Source: Acinetobacter brisouii CIP 110357 (lineage in GTDB: Bacteria; Pseudomonadota; Gammaproteobacteria; Pseudomonadales; Moraxellaceae). Taken from it: a DNA stretch of 64,000 bases. The translations under genes and the position numbers were made by a program. The DNA lies in assembly GCF_000488275.1 (NCBI RefSeq), contig NZ_KI530762.1:391536-455535 (forward strand), in the 5' to 3' direction. The notes beneath the pieces are model-generated. The model saw only the letters and a program-made list of their open reading frames with translations. It had not been told where the DNA came from and ran no database searches. This document shows positions 18,492-26,377 of this stretch, piece by piece (position 1 is the stretch's first letter; the number at the start of each line of letters is the position of its first letter).

Positions 18492-19264
18492 ATGCTATAG
18501 CCTTATTGGGTCGACGCGTGATTGAACGTGTACATGGCATTGGTGTGGCAACATTGATGTTGCTGCAGATTATCTGTTCAATGCCAACCCGACTCGGGGT
18601 ACGTTTATTTGTTTATCAAATGTACCGTGTTGGGGTGATGTCCTTATTGATTATTTCTGTATCTGGTTTGTTTATCGGTTTGGTCTTGGGCCTCCAAGGC
18701 TACAATATTCTGGTGAATGTCGGTAGTGAAACCATGCTGGGTACGATGGTGGCATTGACCTTGCTACGTGAGCTTGCCCCTGTGGTTGCAGCTTTGCTGT
18801 TTGCAGGGCGAGCAGGTTCTGCATTGACCGCTGAAATTGGCTTGATGAAAGCCACTGAGCAGCTATCGAGTATGGAAATGATCGGGGTAGACCCGCTCAA
18901 ACGTATTGTGTCACCACGCCTGTGGGCTGGGATTGTCAGTTTACCGATGCTGACCGTGATTTTTGCCGCAATTGGTATTTTTGGCGGCAAAATGGTGGGC
19001 GTAGATTTTCTGGGTGTAGATGAAGGCTCTTTCTGGAGTGGCATGCAAAACTCAGTAGAATTTCAACATGATATTGTCAACGGCATCATTAAAAGTGTGG
19101 TATTTGCCGTGATCTGTACATGGATTGCTGTGTATCAGGGATATTTTTGTGAGCCAACATCAGAAGGTATTTCCACCGCAACAACGCGTACAGTGGTGTA
19201 TTCATCTTTGTGTATTTTAGGTTGTGACTTTGTGTTGACTGCGGTCATGTTTGGAGGAGTGTAA
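18488..19264 (+). CDS. mlaE: Mla phospholipid transporter permease
   Basis: A 258-residue polytopic inner-membrane protein of the MlaE permease family. It shows [25 protein letters not shown] in the central part (the family's conserved EL-P...GR-GSA-AEIG block) and about five to six membrane helices. It forms the membrane core on which MlaD sits as a hexameric ring. It overlaps mlaF at the 5' end, and its stop codon overlaps the mlaD start (TAATG), consistent with translational coupling. Confidence 0.96.
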   Translation: MNAIALLGRRVIERVHGIGVATLMLLQIICSMPTRLGVRLFVYQMYRVGVMSLLIISVSGLFIGLVLGLQGYNILVNVGSETMLGTMVALTLLRELAPVVAALLFAGRAGSALTAEIGLMKATEQLSSMEMIGVDPLKRIVSPRLWAGIVSLPMLTVIFAAIGIFGGKMVGVDFLGVDEGSFWSGMQNSVEFQHDIVNGIIKSVVFAVICTWIAVYQGYFCEPTSEGISTATTRTVVYSSLCILGCDFVLTAVMFGGV

Positions 19265-19944
19265 TGAAGTCCCGTTCAAGTGAGCTGGCCGTAGGTGTAC
19301 TTGTTATTCTATTCGGCTTGGCATTGTTTTTCTTGGCAATGAAAGTAAGTGGCCTGTCAGGCAGTACCTTAAGTAAAAGTTATGAAATGACAGCCACGTT
19401 TGACAATGTTAATGGTCTGAAAGAGCGCGCTAAGGTAACGATGAGTGGTGTGACCATTGGGCGTGTCGAACATATTGACCTTGACCCTGTAACACGTCTT
19501 GCCAAAGTGACTTTCGAGCTGGATGGTAATAAAACGACTTTTAATCCGACTCAATTACAGACTGTAGAACAAAATGCGGTGGAAGAACTGCACTATAGTG
19601 ATGACTATCAACATGCAAATCCTGCGAAACAAAAAGTAATGGAACAGCAACTGTTGAGTAACATGAAGTCCATCACCAATATTGACCAAGATGCTTACAT
19701 TATGGTGGCAACCAATGGTTTGCTTGGGGAAAAATATCTCAAGATTGTACCTGGTGGCGGTTTGAATTACATCAAGCGTGGCGGCGTGATTAGCAATACT
19801 CAAGGGACGATGGATCTTGAAGACTTGATTGGTAAGTTCATTACAGGCATGTCTGGCAAGTCATCTGCAGGTACAGCCGCAGAGACTAAAACAGCCTCTG
19901 AACCGAGCCAAACAGCTGATCCACAGACTTCATTCACCCAATAG
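19264..19944 (+). CDS. mlaD: MCE-domain substrate-binding subunit of the Mla transporter
   Basis: A 226-residue protein. One N-terminal membrane helix (residues about 8-27) is followed by the MCE domain (about 36-116; YEMTATFDNVNGLKERAKV...VTMSGVTIGRVEHIDL), then a helical region and an Ala/Ser/Thr-rich disordered C-terminus. MlaD hexamerises in the periplasm and binds lipid exchanged with MlaC. At 226 residues it is longer than E. coli MlaD (183); an extra loop after the MCE core (NAVEELHYSDDYQHANPAK) accounts for part of this and appears to be characteristic of Acinetobacter MlaD. Confidence 0.96.
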   Translation: MKSRSSELAVGVLVILFGLALFFLAMKVSGLSGSTLSKSYEMTATFDNVNGLKERAKVTMSGVTIGRVEHIDLDPVTRLAKVTFELDGNKTTFNPTQLQTVEQNAVEELHYSDDYQHANPAKQKVMEQQLLSNMKSITNIDQDAYIMVATNGLLGEKYLKIVPGGGLNYIKRGGVISNTQGTMDLEDLIGKFITGMSGKSSAGTAAETKTASEPSQTADPQTSFTQ

Positions 19945-19966
19945 CAGAATTTAGAGGAGTAAGACG

Positions 19967-20596
19967 TTGAATACTTTATTTAAACAAACCCTTACAGCAA
20001 GCATCTTATCTAGCATGATCGCAGGAACTGCGTTTGCAGCGCCTGCTGAAGCACCGCCAGTCTTTGTAAAACGTGTTGCAGATGCTTTGATTAGCCGCTT
20101 AAAAGCAGATCATGCCAAATTGCAAAGCAACCCAGCATCTGTCAATGCGATTGTGAAACAAAACCTTGACCCATATGTTGATGCACAGTCATTCACCCGT
20201 ATTGTCATGGGAACTTATGCTGCACCACAAAACAGTACCGCACAGCAACGTGCAGCATTTGAACATAATCTGCGTCAAAGTTTAGTTCAAAACTACGGCT
20301 CGGCTTTAGCAAAATATAGCAACCAAAGTTATAGCCTACGCCCTTATAAACCTACAGGTGGTGCATTCCCTGTAGTCACTATCGACTTTGTGAACCAAGG
20401 GCAAAAAACCCCTGTATCATTCCAGTTGACTGACAGCAATAGCCAATGGAAAATCCGTAATATTAATGTGGCTGGAATTGACTTGGGTCTGCAATTTCGC
20501 AACCAGTTTGCAGCAACTGTAAAACGTAACGGTGGCAATATTGATAAAGCGATTGCGACCTTTAAACCAGATGCTGATGCTGCGGTGAAAAAATAA
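19967..20596 (+). CDS. mlaC: Periplasmic phospholipid-binding protein
   Basis: A 209-residue protein with a Sec signal peptide (NTLFKQTLTASILSS...AGTAFAAP, cleavage after AFA near residue 24) and the MlaC/Ttg2D fold. MlaC shuttles lipids between MlaA at the outer membrane and MlaFEDB at the inner membrane. The start is TTG, supported by a strong GAGGAG ribosome-binding site ten bases upstream and by the signal peptide; no ATG lies in a better position. It follows mlaD after 22 bases. Confidence 0.95.
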   Translation: MNTLFKQTLTASILSSMIAGTAFAAPAEAPPVFVKRVADALISRLKADHAKLQSNPASVNAIVKQNLDPYVDAQSFTRIVMGTYAAPQNSTAQQRAAFEHNLRQSLVQNYGSALAKYSNQSYSLRPYKPTGGAFPVVTIDFVNQGQKTPVSFQLTDSNSQWKIRNINVAGIDLGLQFRNQFAATVKRNGGNIDKAIATFKPDADAAVKK

Positions 20597-20608
20597 GATA
20601 GGTGTATT

Positions 20609-20899
20609 GTGATTGAGCTTAAACATCAGCAATTATGCCTGTCAGGCACGATTAATTTTGAGAATGCCGCGGAAATTTACCAGAAAGGTCTGGCGCTAAT
20701 TCGCCAGCATGCACACTTTCCTTTGGTGGTGAATCTGGAAGGTTTGCAGCTTGGTAATACACTCGCGCTGGCAGTTTTGGTACAGTGGTTACGCCAGACG
20801 CCAGAACAAAAGGGGTTACATTTTCAGGCAGTTCCAGTCAAAATGCTCAAGATTATTGAAGCCTGCCATTTACAGGATGATCTGATTTTGTTGAGTTAA
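20609..20899 (+). CDS. mlaB: STAS-domain subunit of the Mla transporter
   Basis: A 96-residue cytoplasmic STAS protein (LCLSGTINFENAAEIYQKG at the N-terminus). MlaB binds MlaF and is needed for assembly and activity of the complex. The start is GTG (20609), preceded by AGGTGTATT; it lies 12 bases after mlaC and closes the operon. The mlaFEDCB order matches that expected for Acinetobacter. Confidence 0.92.
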   Translation: MIELKHQQLCLSGTINFENAAEIYQKGLALIRQHAHFPLVVNLEGLQLGNTLALAVLVQWLRQTPEQKGLHFQAVPVKMLKIIEACHLQDDLILLS

Positions 20900-20911
20900 A
20901 GCATGCAATAT

Positions 20912-20940
20912 AAAAAAGCATCCAGATTGGATGCTTTTTT
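20912..20940. terminator. Terminator shared by mlaB and corA
   Basis: Stem AAAAAAGCATCC/GGATGCTTTTTT with loop AGATT, located between convergent genes. It touches the corA stop codon at 20940, so corA termination depends on the same hairpin. Confidence 0.9.
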
Positions 20941-21953
20941 TATATCCATTTTTTCCAGCGGAAATAAGCAGTTGGAAGAACAAATGATGCAACGATAATG
21001 ACAGAGACAGCAGTAAAGCTGTAATCTCCATGCGCAAATGGTAGAACAGTCGTATTCATCCCGTAGAGACTGGTGACCAGCATCGGTGCTGTGAGTAAAC
21101 TAGGTAAAATCGAGAAACGACGAATCGTATCGCTTTGTTCTGAGTTAATGAAGCCTGATGTGGTATCGAGTAAGAAACGTACCTTCTGGAACAAGAACGC
21201 TGTATGTTCAACCAATGAGCGCACATCTTCACTCATCTCCCGAATTTCACCATCATAAATATGGCTACCCAAAGCGCGTGGGCGAGATAGAAAACTGAGA
21301 ATACGGCGTAAATCGATCAAACACAGTTGTGCTTTTCCGAGCATGTCTTCTTGTTGTGCCAAACGAGTGACCATGTCATCAAGGTCAAGCACTTGTTCAC
21401 GGTGGTGGTTATTGAGAACTTCGGTTGAATATTTTTCTAGATCTTTATGAATATCTTCCAATATATCAGCAAGCTCATCGAGCTTGGCTTCGAATAATCC
21501 CAGTAAAATCCAGACAGGGTCTTTATAGTCTACATCGTAATCGTTGCGGCGCGCGCGGGCACGAAATGCACGAAATGACACCAGTTTCTCACCACGAAGT
21601 GTAAGCAGGCGCTGTTTATTTAAGATAAATGCAACGGTTTGTACCGTTGCCAGCATATGATCCTGCTCATCACTTTCATTATCGACCTGATAGTTTTTAT
21701 TTTTCGTTAAAAAATAAGTACTGATATGTAAAATGCCATCATCATCGCGATAGAATCGAGCTGATGATGAAATATCTTCAAGCGATTTGAGTGTAGGCAG
21801 ATTCTGTTCATAGGCATCAATAACCCATTGTTGCTCCTCTTGTGAAGGTGCAATCAGATCAATCCATACTAATTCTGGGTGTAAGTCGAATCCACCATTA
21901 ATGGTCGCATCTTCGAGACTCCCACGCTCTGTTGCGTAAAAAGCTTCAAGCAT
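20940..21953 (-). CDS. corA: CorA-family magnesium/cobalt transporter
   Basis: A 337-residue pentameric Mg2+/Co2+ channel. A large acidic, helical cytoplasmic N-terminal domain is followed by two C-terminal membrane helices; the CorA signature YGMN (SLYGMNTTVLPF) lies at the end of the first, and the short tail RWKKWI closes the protein. I chose the internal ATG (MLEAFYATERGS) because AGGGAGAAAGACACCG precedes it and the family starts there; the open frame runs 25 residues further upstream without similarity. It is a single gene, divergent from the LOG-like gene. Confidence 0.93.
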   Translation of the reverse strand: MLEAFYATERGSLEDATINGGFDLHPELVWIDLIAPSQEEQQWVIDAYEQNLPTLKSLEDISSSARFYRDDDGILHISTYFLTKNKNYQVDNESDEQDHMLATVQTVAFILNKQRLLTLRGEKLVSFRAFRARARRNDYDVDYKDPVWILLGLFEAKLDELADILEDIHKDLEKYSTEVLNNHHREQVLDLDDMVTRLAQQEDMLGKAQLCLIDLRRILSFLSRPRALGSHIYDGEIREMSEDVRSLVEHTAFLFQKVRFLLDTTSGFINSEQSDTIRRFSILPSLLTAPMLVTSLYGMNTTVLPFAHGDYSFTAVSVIIVASFVLPTAYFRWKKWI

Positions 21954-22108
21954 CGGTGTCTTTCTCCCTTGGATAGGTCGGGGGTAAAACGGTGGGTGTA
22001 TTTTAGACAAGGAATTGCGGAAAAACACTGATCAGTTCGTTATTTTGCTAAAAAAATTTCGCTTTAGTTTATTTTTAATACATGACAGATCAATAGTAGG
22101 TCAATTTT

Positions 22109-22690
22109 ATGAATTCAATCGCAATCTTTTGTGGCTCTAAAGCAGGTAATGATTCAATTTTTGTAGAAACTGCACAACAGGTCGGACAAAAAATTGCCCA
22201 ACAAGGTAAAACTTTGGTTTATGGCGGTGGGCGTTCTGGGTTAATGGGGGTTGTTGCAGATAGTGCTTTGCAAGCAGGTGGAAAAGTCATTGGTGTGATT
22301 CCTGAGGTACTGGTAAATCGCGAATTGGCGCACCCGCATTTAACTGAATTGCATGTGGTCAACAACATGCATGAGCGTAAAACCAAAATGTCTGAACTTG
22401 CTGATGGGTTTATTGCCTTGCCAGGAGGCGCGGGCACATTGGAAGAAATTTTTGAACAATGGACGTGGGCTCAACTCGGAATTCATTTAAAACCATGTGC
22501 ATTTTTAAATGTGATGGGATTTTATGACCCGTTACTATCCATGATCCAAGCGACGGTCAGACAAGGTTTTACCCACTCTCGCTTTGCCGATACTTTGTTG
22601 GTATCTGACCAGATCGAAACTTTATTGGCCCAGTTTGCACAGTATCAGCCACCACAGCCGAAATGGGGCGTTAATGAAATTGTGGCATAA
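22109..22690 (+). CDS. LOG-family nucleoside 5'-monophosphate phosphoribohydrolase (TIGR00730 type)
   Basis: A 193-residue Rossmann-fold protein. VYGGGRSGLMGVVAD near residue 38 and the diagnostic PGGAGTLEEIFEQWTWAQLG near residue 108 mark the LOG/YgdH family. These enzymes remove the base from nucleoside monophosphates (AMP or cytokinin ribotides) and were long misannotated as lysine decarboxylases. In a bacterium of this type the physiological role is uncertain, perhaps nucleotide salvage. It is monocistronic, divergent from corA with a gap of about 155 bases. Confidence 0.92.
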   Translation: MNSIAIFCGSKAGNDSIFVETAQQVGQKIAQQGKTLVYGGGRSGLMGVVADSALQAGGKVIGVIPEVLVNRELAHPHLTELHVVNNMHERKTKMSELADGFIALPGGAGTLEEIFEQWTWAQLGIHLKPCAFLNVMGFYDPLLSMIQATVRQGFTHSRFADTLLVSDQIETLLAQFAQYQPPQPKWGVNEIVA

Positions 22691-22832
22691 GTCATAAAGC
22701 GGTTTTGTGACAATAACTGGATAAATTTGTGAAGATTAATTTATCCAGTTTATTGTTGAGATCGTTGCATTGAGCAACAGGTGTTTTTGTATGATTGAAC
22801 AAGGCTCTTGTCGCTTCACGAAAAAATAGAGC

Positions 22833-23456
22833 CTAGTTTTTCGGACTTGCTAGACAAACCGCATGAATCTGCTGGCAACCGAGTTGCTGTAATTTGCTAT
22901 GTAATGCCTGAATTGAGCTCCCCGTCGTGATGACATCATCCACAATCAGCACGCGGCGGTAACGTACTTTACTGGGGGCTTGAATCACGAACTGCTGTTC
23001 AATATTACTGAGGCGTTCCAGTCGGTTCAAACCTTTCTGATGCTGTTGGTCTTGCCGTAGAATGGGTTGCCAGATTGGAACATTCAGTCGTTTAGCTAAA
23101 TGCTCTGCCAAAAGCAAGGCCTGATTATATCCCCGTTCGATCAAACGTTGCTGTGAAATAGGCATGGGAACAATCGCTTGAACTTTGGGAAATTTAAGCT
23201 GACTCAACATATGATTAAATAACGGCAGATAATGCAGTTGCTGTTCGTATTTGAACTGTTGAATCATGCGATCAAGCGGGTACTGATAATAAGCTGCGAC
23301 CTGAATTTGCATTTCTTGGCGGTGAATATGTTGTTTGAGCCATGGCAACTGTTGCCAGCAATCCTGACAGACAGAACTTTGGGTCGCCCGATCACTTTGG
23401 CACAGGCTACAGCTCAACACAGGTTGCAACAGCCGAGACAATTTAGACATAAGCAT
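22833..23456 (-). CDS. comF: ComF-family phosphoribosyltransferase-like protein
   Basis: A 207-residue protein. An N-terminal cysteine cluster (CSLCQSDRATQSSVCQDCW) looks like a zinc-binding module, followed by a PRTase domain with the PRPP loop VLIVDDVITTGSS near residue 170. ComF (GntX-like) proteins are needed for DNA uptake during natural transformation, a trait common in Acinetobacter. The start overlaps the end of recG by 14 bases, and GGAGG lies nine bases upstream, so it is translated as part of a recG-comF unit. Confidence 0.93.
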   Translation of the reverse strand: MLMSKLSRLLQPVLSCSLCQSDRATQSSVCQDCWQQLPWLKQHIHRQEMQIQVAAYYQYPLDRMIQQFKYEQQLHYLPLFNHMLSQLKFPKVQAIVPMPISQQRLIERGYNQALLLAEHLAKRLNVPIWQPILRQDQQHQKGLNRLERLSNIEQQFVIQAPSKVRYRRVLIVDDVITTGSSIQALHSKLQQLGCQQIHAVCLASPKN

Positions 23457-25488
23457 AGCGCGGTGCCTCCGGTAGCCAGCGTTTTAGCAGGGGTTCAACC
23501 AGTTGCGGATACTTTTGCATGATTTGCTGCGCCACATCGTGGGCTTGATTGAGCAAATGATCATCGCGCTCCAGTTTGGCCACCCGAAAACCCAGATCAC
23601 CTGTTTGTCTGGTTCCCAGCATTTCACCTGGCCCACGTAGCTCCAGATCTTTTTCCGCAATGACAAACCCGTCATTACTTTCTCTTAAAATCGACAGGCG
23701 TTCATGTCCGTTTTTTGATAGTGGGGTTTTATAAAGTAACACACAAAAACTGGCTAAAGCGCCACGTCCAACCCGTCCGCGTAACTGATGTAACTGCGAT
23801 AAACCCAGTCGTTCTGCATTTTCAATGATCATCAGGCTAGCATTGGGGACATCGACCCCGACTTCAATCACGGTGGTGGCAATCAACAATTGCAGCTGGT
23901 TGTCTTTGAATTGTTGCATCACGCGCTGCTTGTCATCGGCTTTCATTTTGCCATGCACCAAGCCAATTTTCAGTTCAGGAAAACGTTGCTGAATTTCCTG
24001 ATAGGTCGCTTCAGCTGCTTGAGCATCGAGAGTTTCGGATTGCTCAACCAAGGTACAGACCCAGTAGGCTTGTTTACCTTCGGCACAGTTGTTGGCAATG
24101 CGCTGCAGCACTTCTTCACGGCGGTCGATGGGAATGGCAACCGTTTGAATCGGGGTACGTCCAGGCGGTAGCTCATCAATAATTGACGTGTCTAAATCAC
24201 CATAAGCGCTCATCGCCAGTGTACGGGGAATCGGGGTAGCGGTCATCACCAGTTGATGCGGTGTGTATTGGGCATCGCCTTTGTTACGTAAAGCCAAGCG
24301 CTGATCGACCCCGAAACGATGTTGTTCATCAATAATCACCAAACCGAGTTTGGCAAATTTTACACTGTCCTGAAACAGGGCATGCGTGCCGATCACCAGT
24401 TGTGCTGCGCCCGTGGCAATCTGTGCTTCTGCTGCGCTACGAGCTTTGCCTTTTTGTTTGCCCGAGAGCCATGCCACGTTTAAACCCAAAGGTTCAAACC
24501 AGCGTTTAAAATTCAGATAATGCTGCTCCGCCAAAATCTCGGTCGGTGCCATCAGTGCCACTTGCCAGTCAGCTTCGAGAGCATGACATGCTGCTATGCC
24601 TGCAACCAGTGTTTTTCCTGCACCGACATCGCCTTGTACCAAACGTAGCATCGGCTTGTTCTGTTTTAGATCATCAGCAATTTCTTTCGACACCCGTTTT
24701 TGTGCATGGGTCATTTTAAACGGCAGCCCAGCCAAAAGCTGTTTGGCGAGGACTTTACTGCTTGGCAGAGCAGGTGCTTGGATTTGCTGAATATAGGCGC
24801 GCCGAGCCAGCAGGCTGAGTTGATGCGCCACCAGTTCTTCAAAAATCAGGCGTTGCTGTGCAGGATGCGAACCTTGTGCCAGTTGTTGCATGTTGGCACT
24901 TAGCGGTGGCTCATGAATATAAAACAGTGCATCTTTAAGTGCGTAGCCGTTACAAAACTGGCTGGGAATCAGCTCAGGTAAAGCGTCACTATGCTGTTGT
25001 AAGGCTTGTTTGACATATTCCCGTAGTTTGGCTTGGGTTAAACCATCAGTACTGGGATAAATTGCAGTCAGTTGGGTTTTGGGTAATGGGGTATGTGCAT
25101 GAATGGCTTTAATTTCAGGATGATACAATTCCAAACCACGCGCACCGACACGGATTTCACCAAACACCCGAACCCGCTGCCCAACCTGTAGCGTATTGGT
25201 CAGGTTTTTATAGATATGATAAAAACGCAAGGTGACTTTACCAAAATCATCTTGTAGTGCCACCGCCATGGATTTGCGTTTTCCCGCAGGAAAATCGACG
25301 GATTGCACCACACCCTCGAGCAAATAGCTACGCCCAACTTGTAGTTGGTTCATGGCAATAATGCTGCTACGATCTTCATAGTCACGTGGTAAGTGAAATA
25401 GCAAATCGTCGGTGGTGAATAGATTCAGTTTTTCCAAGAGTGCAGCGGTTGCCTGACCCACGCCTTGTAATTGATGAATTAAAGCCAT
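23443..25488 (-). CDS. recG: ATP-dependent DNA helicase RecG
   Basis: A 681-residue branched-DNA helicase that remodels stalled replication forks and Holliday junctions. The N-terminal wedge/OB region (residues about 50-150) is followed by the two helicase lobes: Walker A GDVGAGKT near 290, the DEQH box IIDEQHRFGV near 390, TATPIPRT, and motif VI HQLRGRVGRG near 590. The C-terminal TRG-type segment (RGPGEMLGTRQTG) is present. Length is close to E. coli RecG (693). The start MALIHQLQGVGQ is 23 bases from the divergent SDR gene start, so the promoters overlap. Confidence 0.97.
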   Translation of the reverse strand: MALIHQLQGVGQATAALLEKLNLFTTDDLLFHLPRDYEDRSSIIAMNQLQVGRSYLLEGVVQSVDFPAGKRKSMAVALQDDFGKVTLRFYHIYKNLTNTLQVGQRVRVFGEIRVGARGLELYHPEIKAIHAHTPLPKTQLTAIYPSTDGLTQAKLREYVKQALQQHSDALPELIPSQFCNGYALKDALFYIHEPPLSANMQQLAQGSHPAQQRLIFEELVAHQLSLLARRAYIQQIQAPALPSSKVLAKQLLAGLPFKMTHAQKRVSKEIADDLKQNKPMLRLVQGDVGAGKTLVAGIAACHALEADWQVALMAPTEILAEQHYLNFKRWFEPLGLNVAWLSGKQKGKARSAAEAQIATGAAQLVIGTHALFQDSVKFAKLGLVIIDEQHRFGVDQRLALRNKGDAQYTPHQLVMTATPIPRTLAMSAYGDLDTSIIDELPPGRTPIQTVAIPIDRREEVLQRIANNCAEGKQAYWVCTLVEQSETLDAQAAEATYQEIQQRFPELKIGLVHGKMKADDKQRVMQQFKDNQLQLLIATTVIEVGVDVPNASLMIIENAERLGLSQLHQLRGRVGRGALASFCVLLYKTPLSKNGHERLSILRESNDGFVIAEKDLELRGPGEMLGTRQTGDLGFRVAKLERDDHLLNQAHDVAQQIMQKYPQLVEPLLKRWLPEAPRYAYV

Positions 25489-25511
25489 GTCCCTCCAGCT
25501 TAGGTCATGTC

Positions 25512-26327
25512 ATGCATATTGTATTTATTGGTTATGGTAAAACATCTCAACGCGTTGCAAAACAGCTATTTGCACAAGGACACCAGATTAGCACAATTAG
25601 CCGTAGCCCGAAAACCGATCCGTTTGCCCAGCATTATGTTCAAGATGTTCATCATTTAGATTTATCAACCTTCGCCCCGATTGACTGGGTATATGTATTG
25701 CTTAGCCCTGAACAGAGTAGTGTTGAGGGGTATCAGCAGACTTATGTGGATTCGGTTGCCCCGATTGTGGCAGCATTAGCTTCACATCCTGTGAAAAAGA
25801 TCATCGTCGTGTCTTCAACGCGGGTTTATGGTGAAGATGCAGGGCAGATAATTGATGATGATAGCCCAATCCAACCAAGTGATGCGCAGGGGCATTTACT
25901 GCGGAAAATGGAGCTACGCTGGCAGCAAGCGTATCCTGAACAGAGTATCATCATTCGTCCAAGCGGAATTTATGGAGACAGTGTAGCGAGGATGTGCAAG
26001 CTGGCACAGAACACCAGCATTTATCCAAATACACACTGGAGTAACCGTATTCATGTGGATGATCTGGCTGGTTTTTTAGCGTACCTGACCCAGTTACAAC
26101 AACATCAGCCAAGTTATATCGTTACCAATCCTCAGCCGATTCCGTTGCATGAGGTGATTGCGTGGTTTCAGCAGCAATTGGCTTTGCCACGATTAACGGT
26201 AGCGCATCCTGAACAGATTTCGGGTAAGTGTTTATATGCAACGCATTTGCAACAAAGCGGTTTTCAGTTGCAGCATGCCGATTGTTTTCAAGATTATGCG
26301 GCGTTGTTGGCACAGCAGTCACATTAA
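25512..26327 (+). CDS. NAD(P)-binding Rossmann protein, atypical SDR (YeeZ-like)
   Basis: A 271-residue protein starting MHIVFIGYGKTSQRVAKQL; the GYGKTS loop is the dinucleotide-binding glycine motif in the variant form seen in YeeZ-like proteins. It also has VVSSTRVYGEDAG (the Y of a YxxxK-type active site is not clearly paired with a Lys) and SNRIHVDDLAGFL near residue 180. It belongs to the extended/atypical SDR group, of unknown substrate. I took the internal ATG at 25512 rather than the upstream frame, which overlaps recG. A terminator follows. Confidence 0.85.
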   Translation: MHIVFIGYGKTSQRVAKQLFAQGHQISTISRSPKTDPFAQHYVQDVHHLDLSTFAPIDWVYVLLSPEQSSVEGYQQTYVDSVAPIVAALASHPVKKIIVVSSTRVYGEDAGQIIDDDSPIQPSDAQGHLLRKMELRWQQAYPEQSIIIRPSGIYGDSVARMCKLAQNTSIYPNTHWSNRIHVDDLAGFLAYLTQLQQHQPSYIVTNPQPIPLHEVIAWFQQQLALPRLTVAHPEQISGKCLYATHLQQSGFQLQHADCFQDYAALLAQQSH

Positions 26328-26333
26328 GCTCAT

Positions 26334-26364
26334 AAAAAAACCGCATTCAAAGATGCGGTTTTTT
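26334..26364. terminator. Bidirectional terminator between SDR gene and plsB
   Basis: Stem AAAAAACCGCAT/ATGCGGTTTTTT with loop TCAAAG between two convergent genes, with T6 runs on both strands. Confidence 0.92.
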
Positions 26365-26377
26365 AAAGCCTGATCAC